In this document: in pieces, positions 1-9,353 of the stretch
Position numbering within the stretch: position 1 is the stretch's first letter
How the letters are laid out: each line of letters opens with the position of its first letter
NCBI RefSeq assembly: GCF_002160865.1
Contig: NZ_NFLJ01000008.1
Span: forward strand, 18,768 to 82,767
Direction: 5' to 3'
Length of the DNA: 64,000 nt
Source: Massiliimicrobium timonense
GTDB taxonomy: Bacteria > Bacillota_I > Bacilli_A > Erysipelotrichales > Coprobacillaceae
Notes under the pieces: generated by a model
Databases searched by the model: none
Told to the model about the DNA's origin: nothing
The model's input: only the letters and a program-made list of their open reading frames with translations
Program-made: the position numbers and the translations under genes

Positions 1-260
1 TCCAGACAAATGAGTTCAACCTGTTCATCAGTTAATGATGAATTGATTGTCACCATAGTTCCAAGCATAAATAAAACTTTAATGACATTGGCTGGTGTTT
101 GCCCAATCATTTCTGCTAATTCACCAACAGTAATTCCATCTTCATACTCAACAATTCCATCACCTAATTTCTTTTCTTCCTTTTTTTGAGGAATATTAGA
201 AATTAATTTCTTTTTCTGATGATTTCCTTTCTTTTTTGCAGATGTATTCTTTTTTGCCAT
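1..260 (-). CDS. infB: Translation initiation factor IF-2, N-terminal fragment
   Basis: Only the first 86 codons are inside the window; the gene continues past position 1. The start is ATG at 258-260 with an upstream AGGAGG-like site. The product opens with a lysine-rich segment (MAKKNTSAKKKGN...) and then the IF-2 N-terminal helical module (IF2_N-type, with GITVGELAEMIGQ and VIKVLFMLGTMVTIN). IF-2 is the GTPase that brings fMet-tRNA to the 30S subunit; the GTPase domain is not visible here. It follows rimP-nusA-ylxR-ylxQ, the classical order of this operon. The basic N-terminus before IF2_N is short compared with Bacillus IF-2, so this is probably a compact form. Identification rests on the N-terminal module plus synteny. 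Confidence 0.9.
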   Translation of the reverse strand, partial: MAKKNTSAKKKGNHQKKKLISNIPQKKEEKKLGDGIVEYEDGITVGELAEMIGQTPANVIKVLFMLGTMVTINSSLTDEQVELICL

Positions 261-273
261 AATATCAACCTCC

Positions 274-567
274 TCATTTTGATTTGATTTTATTTGCAAA
301 ACCTTTATCCAATATACCTATAGCCACACGATTATCTTTACCAATAGCTCTTGAAATTTCTTCAATCGTTCCATCAATTTGGTAATCGACATGATAATAA
401 GTACATTTATCCATGTATCTTTTTTTTGTATTTTCACTGGCATCCTGTGCAATCAAAACAAAGTATGCTTTTTGACTGCGAATAGACTTCAATAAAATAT
501 CTCCCGTCGCTATTTTTCTGGCACGCATGGCCAGTCCTAATAAAGATACCTTATTTTTATCCAACAT
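274..567 (-). CDS. ylxQ: YlxQ, L7Ae-family ribosomal/RNA-binding protein
   Basis: This 97-residue protein has the L7Ae/L30e fold signature: KVSLLGLAMRARKIATGD at residues 6-23, then the hydrophobic strand AYFVLIAQDAS and a C-terminal IGKDNRVAIGILDKGFA. Family members bind kink-turn RNA; the role of YlxQ is not well defined, and ribosome or RNase P association is only inferred from the fold. The ATG at 565-567 lies inside the end of ylxR (11-base overlap), suggesting translational coupling. The gene is 13 bases upstream of infB in the rimP-nusA-ylxR-ylxQ-infB operon, the same place as in Bacillus. Nothing is truncated or odd. Confidence 0.9.
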   Translation of the reverse strand: MLDKNKVSLLGLAMRARKIATGDILLKSIRSQKAYFVLIAQDASENTKKRYMDKCTYYHVDYQIDGTIEEISRAIGKDNRVAIGILDKGFANKIKSK

Positions 568-811
568 ATTTTTTTAATTCCTCATAAATCGTATCTGGAA
601 TATCAACTTCCAGAGATTTCCTTAAAACACCTTTCTTTTGAGCAAGTTCAATAGCTTCCAGACTTCTTTTTAAATAAGCACCTCGTCCATTCATCTTACC
701 AGTAGGATCAACAAAAACTTCTCCCTCTTTATTTCTAACGACACGAATCAACTCTTTTTTAGGGAGTTGTTCCTGCGTTGCGACACATTTTCTTAAAGGT
801 ATTTTTCGCAT
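557..811 (-). CDS. rnpM: YlxR/RnpM family nucleic-acid-binding protein (DUF448)
   Basis: An 84-residue DUF448 protein. It carries the family hallmarks: RKIPLRKCVATQ at the N-terminus, the ELIRVVR strand, and the GRGAYL motif in the middle. Family members bind RNA; in B. subtilis the protein (RnpM) has been reported to interact with and modulate RNase P, so that role is carried over from the family. The gene lies between nusA (12-base gap) and ylxQ (overlap). Length and motifs are typical. The start ATG at 809-811 follows a GGGGTGA-like ribosome site at the end of nusA. Confidence 0.9.
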   Translation of the reverse strand: MRKIPLRKCVATQEQLPKKELIRVVRNKEGEVFVDPTGKMNGRGAYLKRSLEAIELAQKKGVLRKSLEVDIPDTIYEELKKYVG

Positions 812-823
812 TCAAAATCACCC

Positions 824-2164
824 CTATTTTTCATCATAATATTTATCAAATTCATCATAATCGATATCTTCATCATATTTTGGATCATAATCATAGTCTT
901 CATACTCATCATCATAATCCTCATCATAATCATCAAATGTTTCTTCATCATGGTTATCATCTTCTACCATATCATCTTCTTGAAGATCAGCAACCATTTG
1001 ATGTTCTTCACTTTCAAAAGTTTCTTCTTCATCATGATCCGGTTCAATAACTTCATCCTGTTTTGTCATTTCTGCTTCAAATGATTTTTCAAATTCAGCA
1101 TCAGCTCCATAAACAATACCTTCACGTGCAGCTTCACTGACTGATTTAATATCAATCTTCCATCCTGTTAAACGGACAGCCAAACGGGCATTTTGACCTC
1201 TTTTTCCAATCGCTAATGATAATTGATTATCTGGAACAATAACCAATGCACTATGATCATCTTCATGAATATCAACATGAACGACATCAGATGGTGAAAG
1301 AGCATGAGAAATATACACAACAGGATCTTCGCTCCACTCAATGATATCCACCATTTCACCATTTAATTCATTTACAACATTACGAACACGTGATCCCTTC
1401 GGTCCAACACAGGCACCAATTGGATCAATATTTTCATGACTTGTATAAACAGCGATTTTACTACGATCTCCAGCTTCACGAGATACAGATTTAATTTCTA
1501 CAGTGCCATCATAGATTTCAGGAACTTCCATTTCGAACAATCTTTTCACTAATCCTGGTTCCGTTCTTGAAACACCAATATGTGTCCCTTTGGTATTACG
1601 TTCAACATCACTGACATAAACTTTAATACGTTGTCCTTCATAAATCTTTTCACCTGGAATTTGTTGTTTTAAAGGCAACAGAGCTCCTGTTCTACCAATA
1701 TTGATAATCGCAAAACGTTCTTCCACACGATCAACAGTTCCATTAATAATATCATCTTTTTTATCAATATATTCATTATATAATGTTTCTTTTTCAGCTT
1801 CTCTAATTTTTTGTTTTAAAAGCTGTTTTGTCTGAATGGCTGCTAAACGCCCAAAGACTTCAGGATCAACTTCAGTGACAACATCATCACCTACTTGATA
1901 TTTTGGATTAATCATCTGTGCTTCTTCTAAAGATAATTCATAATCTTCATCATTCACATCATCAACAACATGTTTAATTTCATATAAACGAATTTTTCCA
2001 GTGATTTCATTAATTTCCACACGAATAATAGATTCAGGACCCCCATAATTCTTTTTATATGATTTTTCTAGTGCTTCTTTTAAAGCATCAAGAACAATTT
2101 CTTTCTTGATTCCTTTTTCACTTTCTAATAAATCAAGTGCCTGAATAAATTTTTTACTAGCCAT
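824..2164 (-). CDS. nusA: Transcription termination/antitermination factor NusA with acidic C-terminal tail
   Basis: A 446-residue NusA. The N-terminal RNA-polymerase-binding domain occupies about residues 1-125, the S1 domain about 135-200, KH1 has GPKGSRV near 254-260 and KH2 has AIGKRGQNARLAVRL near 318-332. NusA binds the RNA exit channel of RNA polymerase and promotes pausing and termination. The core ends near residue 360, as in other Gram-positive NusA proteins, but here an extra tail of about 75 residues (370-446) follows that is almost entirely Asp, Glu and Tyr. E. coli NusA has C-terminal acidic repeats, but this tail does not look like them. The start ATG at 2162-2164 has a strong GGAGGATC site. 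It follows rimP by 15 bases. Confidence 0.97.
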   Translation of the reverse strand: MASKKFIQALDLLESEKGIKKEIVLDALKEALEKSYKKNYGGPESIIRVEINEITGKIRLYEIKHVVDDVNDEDYELSLEEAQMINPKYQVGDDVVTEVDPEVFGRLAAIQTKQLLKQKIREAEKETLYNEYIDKKDDIINGTVDRVEERFAIINIGRTGALLPLKQQIPGEKIYEGQRIKVYVSDVERNTKGTHIGVSRTEPGLVKRLFEMEVPEIYDGTVEIKSVSREAGDRSKIAVYTSHENIDPIGACVGPKGSRVRNVVNELNGEMVDIIEWSEDPVVYISHALSPSDVVHVDIHEDDHSALVIVPDNQLSLAIGKRGQNARLAVRLTGWKIDIKSVSEAAREGIVYGADAEFEKSFEAEMTKQDEVIEPDHDEEETFESEEHQMVADLQEDDMVEDDNHDEETFDDYDEDYDDEYEDYDYDPKYDEDIDYDEFDKYYDEK

Positions 2165-2179
2165 TTTTTATGATCCTCC

Positions 2180-2641
2180 TTAAAATTGAACAGCTAACCT
2201 TATAAATGCTATATCATTGTAATCAATGATACATTTTTTCTTTATATTTTTTACCATATACTGCAATTCAATACGTGTACCTTCCACACTTAGAATTGTT
2301 CCATAAACATCATTCATTCCTAATGTTGGATTCTTAAATTGAATATACACATATTCACTGACAGAATCTTGCACCTTTTGTAATGTTTTTAAAGGTTTTT
2401 CAGCACCGGGAGAAGATACTTCCAAATAATATTCATCAGCAATCAAATCTTCTTGATCTAACATCTCACTAATGGCTTCACTGACAGCCACACATGTATC
2501 CATATCTAGATGCCCACTATTCTTTTCAATAAAAATGCGTAAGTACCATTCATTTTTTTCTTTGACATATTCAATGTCATCAAGATAAACATCATGTTCA
2601 TCAAGTATGGGTTGAATAAGTTGTTTTATTTTTTCTAACAT
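2180..2641 (-). CDS. rimP: Ribosome maturation factor RimP
   Basis: A 153-residue RimP (YlxS). The N-terminal domain has the typical LYLRIFIEK-like strand (EWYLRIFIEK) and the conserved YYLEVSSPGAEKPL segment; the C-terminal SH3-like domain ends at FIRLAVQF. RimP is needed for late 30S assembly and acts before the S12-dependent steps. It is the first gene of the rimP-nusA-ylxR-ylxQ-infB operon. The ATG at 2639-2641 follows GGAGGATTAT. A housekeeping promoter and a leader hairpin lie upstream (separate entries). Confidence 0.95.
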   Translation of the reverse strand: MLEKIKQLIQPILDEHDVYLDDIEYVKEKNEWYLRIFIEKNSGHLDMDTCVAVSEAISEMLDQEDLIADEYYLEVSSPGAEKPLKTLQKVQDSVSEYVYIQFKNPTLGMNDVYGTILSVEGTRIELQYMVKNIKKKCIIDYNDIAFIRLAVQF

Positions 2642-2665
2642 ATAATCCTCCGTCTACAAATATAA

Positions 2666-2687
2666 ACGAGAGGGTTCCCCCTCTCGT
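2666..2687 (-). terminator. Strong hairpin in the rimP leader / after polC
   Basis: A perfect 9-bp stem (ACGAGAGGG with CCCTCTCGT) closes a 4-base loop. On the minus strand it is followed by a short, imperfect U-rich run (TTTATATTTG). It could end polC transcription or act as a leader attenuator, because the likely rimP promoter lies upstream of it at 2708-2736. Confidence 0.6.
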
Positions 2688-2707
2688 AAATCACTGATTA
2701 CTTTTAT

Positions 2708-2736
2708 AATATAACATAATCAATCACAAAAAACAA
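2708..2736 (-). promoter_or_regulatory. Sigma-A type promoter of the rimP-nusA-infB operon
   Basis: Minus-strand TTGTTT (2731-2736), 17-base spacer, TATATT (2708-2713). Transcription would start just before the hairpin at 2666-2687, giving a structured 5' leader ahead of rimP. Confidence 0.6.
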
Positions 2737-2754
2737 TGCTTTCATCATTATTTT

Positions 2755-5700
2755 TTACCATAAATCAAATAATGATAACTGATTTTCTTCTGACATATTT
2801 TCAAAAGCTCCCAGCTTTGTTAAAAAGTCAATTTGATTATTTGTTAATTTTGTACGTTTCATCACATCTTCTTTTGATAAAAACTTATTGTGTTGACGTG
2901 CTTCAACGACACTATCACCGACCGATGTTCCTAGTCCATCAATAGAAACAAATGGCGGTAACAAAGCAGTATCATCATCTGGATCCATAATAAAATTTTG
3001 TGAATCTGATTTTTCTAAAGAAATATTACTAAAATGATAACCACGTTCAAACATCTCTAAAGCAATTTCAAAAACAGAAATCAAAGCTTCTTCTTTATTA
3101 GAAATCTTGATACCATTTTGTTTGTCATTCAAAATACTTTGATATTTATGATACACAGCATCACGCCCTTGAATCATAGTTTCAATATCATAAGCATCGC
3201 AACGTGTTGTAAAATAAACCGCATAGTACTCTCGAGGATAATACAGCTTCCACCAAGCTACACGAACAGCACTTAAAACATAAGCTGCAGCATGAGCTTT
3301 AGGGAACATGTATTTGATTTTCTTACATGATTCAATATACCACGTTGGGACATCATGTTGTCGCATTAATTCTTCATATTTCTTTTCTGGAAAGACAACT
3401 GGTGATTTTCCTTTACGAACACATTCCATAATATCAAAGGCATCTTTATTTGGTAATCCTTTTTCAATTAAATAGACCATGATATCATCACGACATCCAA
3501 TAACTTCTTTTAAAGTACATGTTCCAGAACTAATTAAAGTTTCTGCATTTCCCAAATAAACATCCGTTCCATGTGAAAGACCTGACAAAATGACAAGATC
3601 GCTAAAAGACGTTGGATGTGTCTGTTCAAGCATTCCACGTACAAACTTCGTTCCGAATTCTGGTAATCCTAAAGCACCTGTCTTACAATTCAAAAAACTC
3701 AAATCAATTCCCAAAGCATCCGTAGAATTAAATAAACTCATGACCTTAGGATCATTGGTTGGAATATCCTTAGGATTAACACCCGTTAAATCCTGCAACA
3801 TTCTTATAACTGTTGGATCAACATGACCTAAAATATCAAATTTCAAAACATTATCATGAATGGCATGGAAGTCAAAATGTGTCGTTTTCCACTCAGCACT
3901 CAAATCATCAGCAGGATATTGATAAGGTGTAAAATCAAAAACATCCATATTTTCTGGAATAACAATAATCCCTCCGGGATGCTGACCAGTTGTACGTTTC
4001 ACCCCCGTACATCCTTTGGCTATTCTTTCTAACTCTGCTTGACGCATCGTATTTTCTTTTCCCATTAATTCAGCATATCCTTTAGCATAACCATATGCCG
4101 TTTTTTCAGCTACTGTTGAAATCGTTCCAGCACGATAAACATGACTTTCTCCAAAAATTTCTTTTGTATAAGCATGAGCGGTTGGTTGATAATCTCCAGA
4201 GAAGTTTAAATCAATATCTGGGACTTTATCAGCATTAAAACCTAAGAATGTTTCAAATGGAATATTATGTCCATCCCCTTTTAAAGGATGTCCGCATTTT
4301 GGACATGTTTTATTTGGTAAATCATATCCATTAGCAATATAACCTTCTGGTAAAAACTCATTATATTGACAATGTGGACAATAATAATGTGGAGGTAAAG
4401 GATTTACTTCTGATATATTAGCCATTGTCGCAACAAAGGATGATCCTACCGATCCTCGACTTCCTACTAGATATCCTGCTTCATTTGATTTTTTAACCAG
4501 TTTATGAGCAATATAATAAATCACACCAAAACCATGTTTAATAATATTATCCAATTCTTTTGTTAAACGTTTTTCAACAATATCCGGTAAAACTTCCCCA
4601 TATTGTTTATGAGCATTATCAAAACAGAGTTGACGTAAATTTTCATCTGCATTATCAATATGTGGTGTAAACAATTTGTCATGGACAACATGGAACGTTC
4701 CATCAATCATATCCGCAATCTTATTTGTATTTTCAACAACATATTCATATTTTTCATCTTCACTTAAATAAGACAGACTATCCATCATTTCTTCAGTTGT
4801 TCGTAAATATTCATCCGGTGTCCAGGCAGTGGGATTAGAACGATCTGTCAAAGGATGCAAAGCTCCTCCCAGTCCAATTTTAGGGTTACAAGTAAAGACA
4901 TCTCTAAAAATTTTATCTTTTTGATCAAGGTAATGAACATCACCAGTCGCTACAATCATTTTTCCCATGTCTTTAGCTGTATCTACAATACGACGTAAAA
5001 TACGAATTAAATCTTCCTTTGTATCAATACGACCACGTTCCACAAAATATTGACAAATATCTAATGGCATAATTTCAATATAATCATAAAATGCCATCGC
5101 CTGTTTTAATTCATCAAGACTTCTTGTCATAGCCAGATCAAAGATTTCTGAGTTATAGCAGCCACTTCCAAACAGCAATCCTTCACGATAAAATTCAAGT
5201 CGTTCACGAGGAATACGGGATGTTTTTTCAAAATAAGTTGTGTTCGCTTCTGAAACAAGTTTAAACATATTCTTTAATCCTGTTTTATTTTTCGCAAGGA
5301 CACACATATGTTTAGGACGGACAATCTTATAGGCATTAGGACATTCCATTGCATTCATGTCCAGCACATCATAATATCCCTGTTGCATTAAATCATGTAG
5401 CATCATATTGAAAACACCTGCCAGAACTTCAGCATCATAATCAGCACGGTGAGCATCATCACCATCATATGGAATACGATAATGCCTTGCAACATTTCCT
5501 AAACGATACCCTTTTAAATCAGGAAGTAACTTCCAAGCCAGAGTTAATGAATCAATGGCTGGATTTTTTAATTTTGGATAACCATAACGTACAAGAATTT
5601 CATTTAAAAAACCTACATCGAATGTCGCATTATGAGCTACAATGACATCATCTTGAAAGAAATCAAGAATTTGTGGAATGAATTCTTCAATGGTTGGGGC

Positions 5701-7077
5701 ATCTTTGACATCATCATTTGTAATATGAGTTAACTGTGTAATCTTTTGTGAAATATGCTTTTTTGGTTTAATTAAGCTTTGAATACGACCAATTTCCTGT
5801 CCATTTTTTATCTTGACAGCACCAAACTCGGTAATATCATCATCCATAACAGATAAACCAGTTGTTTCCAAGTCAAAAGAAACAAATGTCAAATCCTTAA
5901 GAGAAGCTTTTCTTTCATTATAAACAACAGTAAAAGCTGGATCAATCATATACATTTCTACACCATAAATCATTTTGATTTTATGTTTAAGACTGGCACT
6001 TTGCGCTTCAGGGAAAGACTGAACATTACCATGATCTGTAACTGCAATAGCCTGATGTCCCCAATAAGCAGCTCTTTCAATATATTCAGAAATACTGCCA
6101 ATTCCATCCATCGCTGACATTTTAGAATGGACATGTAACTCAACACGTTTTTTCTCTGCCTGATCTTGACGAACTTTAGGCGAAGGTATCACTTCTACTT
6201 CTCGAGCGATAATCACAGTATCTTTCATATAGGCATCGTATTCAACATTTCCTTTGACACGAACCCATTTATCCCCTTTTTTAACCTTATTCATTTCTTC
6301 AATACTATTTCCACCCTTGTTTTCAAAACGTTTGACTACAATACTATTGGTATAATCCGTCACATACAAAGATTGAATTGTCTTCCCTGATTTAACCTTC
6401 TTAGAATCTTCTTTAAAAATATATCCTTGAATCATGACTTCTTTAACAGTATCATCAATTTCATCAATAGATATCGCAAAATAATCTTTTTTATAACCCT
6501 GATATTTAGGTTTATGTTCCTTTTTTACAGTCACTTCTTTCTGTTCAAAAGTTTTCATATCAACTTGTACTTCGTTTAAAGCATCCATTTCTTCTTGAAT
6601 AGATTGATATGTCTGATTATTTTGATCAATATATGCATGAAAACCAATCTGCATTCCAAATTTATTAAAATATTTGTCAAAAATCTTATATAATTTTTCT
6701 AATTGTTGTAATTGTATCTCATTAACGACTTCAATACGAAGGGTATTATCTTCAAAAGAAAGTAATTCTTCTTTAATAAAGTCAATTTGCGGAAAACGTT
6801 GTTTTAAACCATCAAAAATAAAAAGTGCATATTCGATGACATCTTTTTGGGTATAGGAAGATGCCCAATCAAAAAGAAATTCACATGGATAAGGAAATTC
6901 ATTTTTTGCTGAAAATAATAAACGAATTTCATTTAATGGCACAATATGCGCAGAACCAATATAAAATGTATAAGAATTATCTTTATGTACAACTACACGT
7001 TCAATATACGCATGTTTTAAAGCATTCACTTCATCTTGAAGATGCAGTTGCTTCAATAAAATAAGCATTTTATCCAT
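2755..7077 (-). CDS. polC: DNA polymerase III alpha subunit, PolC type
   Basis: A 1440-residue Gram-positive replicative polymerase. Domains in order: N-terminal domains to about residue 200; OB fold about 200-297; PHP domain starting at VELHVHSKMSAMDG near 313 (first half); DnaQ-type 3'-5' exonuclease from FVSFDLETTGL near 400 with HNATFDVGF and HRADYDAEV; second half of PHP; a zinc-type CPHC...CPKC pair; and the palm with PDIDLNFSGDY near 950. It extends DNA at the fork in the replisome. The ATG at 7075-7077 has AGGAGG eight bases upstream, preferred over the TTG one codon earlier. It follows rseP directly; the usual proS between them is absent. Length and motifs look intact. Confidence 0.98.
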   Translation of the reverse strand: MDKMLILLKQLHLQDEVNALKHAYIERVVVHKDNSYTFYIGSAHIVPLNEIRLLFSAKNEFPYPCEFLFDWASSYTQKDVIEYALFIFDGLKQRFPQIDFIKEELLSFEDNTLRIEVVNEIQLQQLEKLYKIFDKYFNKFGMQIGFHAYIDQNNQTYQSIQEEMDALNEVQVDMKTFEQKEVTVKKEHKPKYQGYKKDYFAISIDEIDDTVKEVMIQGYIFKEDSKKVKSGKTIQSLYVTDYTNSIVVKRFENKGGNSIEEMNKVKKGDKWVRVKGNVEYDAYMKDTVIIAREVEVIPSPKVRQDQAEKKRVELHVHSKMSAMDGIGSISEYIERAAYWGHQAIAVTDHGNVQSFPEAQSASLKHKIKMIYGVEMYMIDPAFTVVYNERKASLKDLTFVSFDLETTGLSVMDDDITEFGAVKIKNGQEIGRIQSLIKPKKHISQKITQLTHITNDDVKDAPTIEEFIPQILDFFQDDVIVAHNATFDVGFLNEILVRYGYPKLKNPAIDSLTLAWKLLPDLKGYRLGNVARHYRIPYDGDDAHRADYDAEVLAGVFNMMLHDLMQQGYYDVLDMNAMECPNAYKIVRPKHMCVLAKNKTGLKNMFKLVSEANTTYFEKTSRIPRERLEFYREGLLFGSGCYNSEIFDLAMTRSLDELKQAMAFYDYIEIMPLDICQYFVERGRIDTKEDLIRILRRIVDTAKDMGKMIVATGDVHYLDQKDKIFRDVFTCNPKIGLGGALHPLTDRSNPTAWTPDEYLRTTEEMMDSLSYLSEDEKYEYVVENTNKIADMIDGTFHVVHDKLFTPHIDNADENLRQLCFDNAHKQYGEVLPDIVEKRLTKELDNIIKHGFGVIYYIAHKLVKKSNEAGYLVGSRGSVGSSFVATMANISEVNPLPPHYYCPHCQYNEFLPEGYIANGYDLPNKTCPKCGHPLKGDGHNIPFETFLGFNADKVPDIDLNFSGDYQPTAHAYTKEIFGESHVYRAGTISTVAEKTAYGYAKGYAELMGKENTMRQAELERIAKGCTGVKRTTGQHPGGIIVIPENMDVFDFTPYQYPADDLSAEWKTTHFDFHAIHDNVLKFDILGHVDPTVIRMLQDLTGVNPKDIPTNDPKVMSLFNSTDALGIDLSFLNCKTGALGLPEFGTKFVRGMLEQTHPTSFSDLVILSGLSHGTDVYLGNAETLISSGTCTLKEVIGCRDDIMVYLIEKGLPNKDAFDIMECVRKGKSPVVFPEKKYEELMRQHDVPTWYIESCKKIKYMFPKAHAAAYVLSAVRVAWWKLYYPREYYAVYFTTRCDAYDIETMIQGRDAVYHKYQSILNDKQNGIKISNKEEALISVFEIALEMFERGYHFSNISLEKSDSQNFIMDPDDDTALLPPFVSIDGLGTSVGDSVVEARQHNKFLSKEDVMKRTKLTNNQIDFLTKLGAFENMSEENQLSLFDLW

Positions 7078-7097
7078 CAAAATAACCTCCTATATCA

Positions 7098-7119
7098 AAA
7101 AGGGATTGAAATCCCTTTT
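7098..7119 (-). terminator. Hairpin between rseP and polC
   Basis: A 9-bp inverted repeat (AAAAGGGAT with ATCCCTTTT, loop of four) overlaps the rseP stop codon. The U-rich part is within the stem. Only about 20 bases separate it from the polC start, so it is probably a leaky terminator or processing site inside the uppS-polC operon. Confidence 0.6.
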
Positions 7120-8200
7120 ATTGAAATATTCTTAAAATATCTTGATACGTGACAAAAATCATTAACAACATGACAAGTCCTAAACCACATAACTGCAAAG
7201 CAACCTTTACTTTTTCTGGTAATTCACGTCCAATAATCTTTTCAACAATCGCAAAAATGACTTGGCATCCGTCCAATGCAGGAATAGGCAATAAATTAAA
7301 GATACCAACATTGACAGAAAGCAAAGATAATAAATTTAAAATGTAAGTGATCTGCCCTGTTTCAGTCACTTGTGAAGTCACTTGATAAATACCAACCGGT
7401 CCAGATAATTGCGTCACGGTTTCACTAAAGCGTGTAATCAGTTGACTCAAAGCCGCAAAAATAGCCATACTCATTTCACCAATAGAAATAAATGTATACT
7501 GAATAGCTTCAGCCACATTCATAGAACGTGTTGCCTGATAAATGCCTAGTTTATAAGCTTGTGAAGACTGGTCATACTTTAATGTTGCCTGTAAAGTTTC
7601 TGTTTTTCCTTGACGATCAACCTTCAATTTCACATGAATGGTATCAGCTGTTGTATTCAATCCTTTTTGTGTTAATTGAATATCTTCAAAATTGGATACC
7701 AGAATCACTTCTCCAGTTTCATTCACAGTCAATTCTTGAAGCACATCTCCAGCTTTTAAACCAGCCTGTTGAGCAGGAGAATTCTCTATGACCTGCCCTA
7801 TTTGAGCATTTTGAACAGGTAATTGACCACTGATTACATTCACTCCAAAAGTCACGACAATAGCCAATACAAAGTTCATGAAAACACCAGCTAAAAAGAT
7901 AATGACTTTTTGGTATGTTTTAATTCCTTTTAAAGTGCGTTCAATAGGAATATCTTTTAATTCTTCATCATCACTTTGTTCTTCACCTGCCATTGAAACA
8001 AAACCACCAAATGGTAATGCTCGAATTTCGTATTCTGTTTCTTTTCCTTTTTTAGACCATATCTTTGGTCCAAAACCAATGGAAAAATGAGAACAATAAA
8101 CACCAAATATTTTTGCAGCAATAAAATGTCCAAATTCATGAATGATAATAATCGTTCCTAATATTAATAAAAATACTATTAAAGTAATGATTGTCTGCAT
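7118..8200 (-). CDS. rseP: Site-2 intramembrane metalloprotease RseP/RasP
   Basis: A 360-residue S2P protease. The first membrane segment carries the zinc motif HEFGH (residues 21-25), a PDZ domain covers about 140-215 (QVIENSPAQQAGLKAGDVL), and the last third has the NLLPIPALDG motif with the third zinc ligand. It cleaves membrane-bound anti-sigma factors and signal-peptide remnants within the bilayer. The motif reads LDGCQ where most family members have LDGGR/LDGGH; the ligand aspartate is kept. It starts with ATG at 8198-8200, directly after the dxr stop codon, in uppS-cdsA-dxr-rseP-polC. Confidence 0.95.
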   Translation of the reverse strand: MQTIITLIVFLLILGTIIIIHEFGHFIAAKIFGVYCSHFSIGFGPKIWSKKGKETEYEIRALPFGGFVSMAGEEQSDDEELKDIPIERTLKGIKTYQKVIIFLAGVFMNFVLAIVVTFGVNVISGQLPVQNAQIGQVIENSPAQQAGLKAGDVLQELTVNETGEVILVSNFEDIQLTQKGLNTTADTIHVKLKVDRQGKTETLQATLKYDQSSQAYKLGIYQATRSMNVAEAIQYTFISIGEMSMAIFAALSQLITRFSETVTQLSGPVGIYQVTSQVTETGQITYILNLLSLLSVNVGIFNLLPIPALDGCQVIFAIVEKIIGRELPEKVKVALQLCGLGLVMLLMIFVTYQDILRIFQ

Positions 8201-9352
8201 CTATATTTCTCCTACTCTTTCTCGTACAAAATTTCTTGCCCATTGATCAATTTCAATAAGCTGTTCTAAAGTGGGATGATCAACCCAATGATGTGCTCGC
8301 ATCGTTTCCTCAACATATTTTTCAATATCTAAAAATGCAATTTTTTTAGATAAAAACAGTGCATTAGCCTGTTCATTTGCACCATTTAAAACACATGGCA
8401 TGGAACCACCTTTACGTCCAGCTTCATAGGCTAAAGCTAAAGCATGGAAGCGATGAAAATCTGGTTTTTCAAAATGAAGTGTTCCTATATCACTTAAAGA
8501 TAAATGTTTACCACCAAGTAAAGGCAAACGATGAGGATACGTTAAAGCATATTGAATAGGTAAACGCATATCTGGTGTCCCCAGTTGAGCAATAATGGCA
8601 GTATCTTGATATTCAACCATAGAGTGAATAATACTTTCTGGATGAATCAGCACTTCAATATCATCATAATCAACATCAAAAAGCCATTTGGCTTCCATCA
8701 CTTCTAACCCTTTATTAAAAAGCGTTGCACTATCAATTGTAATTTTTGCTCCCATTGACCAATTAGGATGTTTTAAAGCATCTTCAACGCTCACATGTTC
8801 TAGTTCACTTCTTGATTTATCACGGAAACTCCCACCACTGGCTGTCAAAATAATCTTACGAATCTCCCCATGATATTCACCATTAAGAGATTGAAAAATA
8901 GCAGAATGTTCACTATCCACTGGCAATAATTGTACATTGTTTTCTTTGACCAATGGAATGATTAAATGACCCGCAACAACCAATGTTTCCTTATTGGCTA
9001 AAGCAATATCTTTATGAGCCTGAATAGCTTTCATTGTAGGAACTAATCCAGCAAACCCTACAATCGCATTTAAAACAATATCAATTTGTGGTAAAGTTGC
9101 AATTTGAATTAAACCATCCTGCCCACAATAGAAATGAACATCTTTATATTTTCTTTGAAGATATTCCATATCTTCTTGTTTTTGTACACAAATATGTTTT
9201 GCGTGAATAACAGTCATGATTTTTTCTAACAAATCAATATTTTTCCCAGCACTCATGGCAACAATTTCAAATTCATCACGATGATGTCTAACAACATCAA
9301 CCGTCTGTTGACCTATCGAACCAGTTACTCCTAAAACACATATTTTTTTCAT
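8201..9352 (-). CDS. dxr: 1-deoxy-D-xylulose 5-phosphate reductoisomerase
   Basis: A 383-residue DXR. It has the N-terminal NADPH-binding GVTGSIGQQT motif at about 8-17, the PVDSEHSAIFQ segment with the catalytic-site Asp/Glu ligands, GGSFRD, and the HPNWSMGAKITIDSATL substrate loop. The enzyme converts DXP to MEP with NADPH, the second step of the non-mevalonate isoprenoid pathway. Its neighbours uppS and cdsA use or sit near isoprenoid and phospholipid precursors, which fits the conserved cluster. Start ATG at 9350-9352, one base after cdsA ends. Full length. Confidence 0.97.
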   Translation of the reverse strand: MKKICVLGVTGSIGQQTVDVVRHHRDEFEIVAMSAGKNIDLLEKIMTVIHAKHICVQKQEDMEYLQRKYKDVHFYCGQDGLIQIATLPQIDIVLNAIVGFAGLVPTMKAIQAHKDIALANKETLVVAGHLIIPLVKENNVQLLPVDSEHSAIFQSLNGEYHGEIRKIILTASGGSFRDKSRSELEHVSVEDALKHPNWSMGAKITIDSATLFNKGLEVMEAKWLFDVDYDDIEVLIHPESIIHSMVEYQDTAIIAQLGTPDMRLPIQYALTYPHRLPLLGGKHLSLSDIGTLHFEKPDFHRFHALALAYEAGRKGGSMPCVLNGANEQANALFLSKKIAFLDIEKYVEETMRAHHWVDHPTLEQLIEIDQWARNFVRERVGEI

Positions 9353-9353
9353 A

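Noticed and set aside
778..1050. His-rich open frame on the plus strand
   Set aside because: It is the antisense of the NusA acidic tail (GAT/GAA codons read as ATC/TTC and CAT-rich), with no ribosome site.
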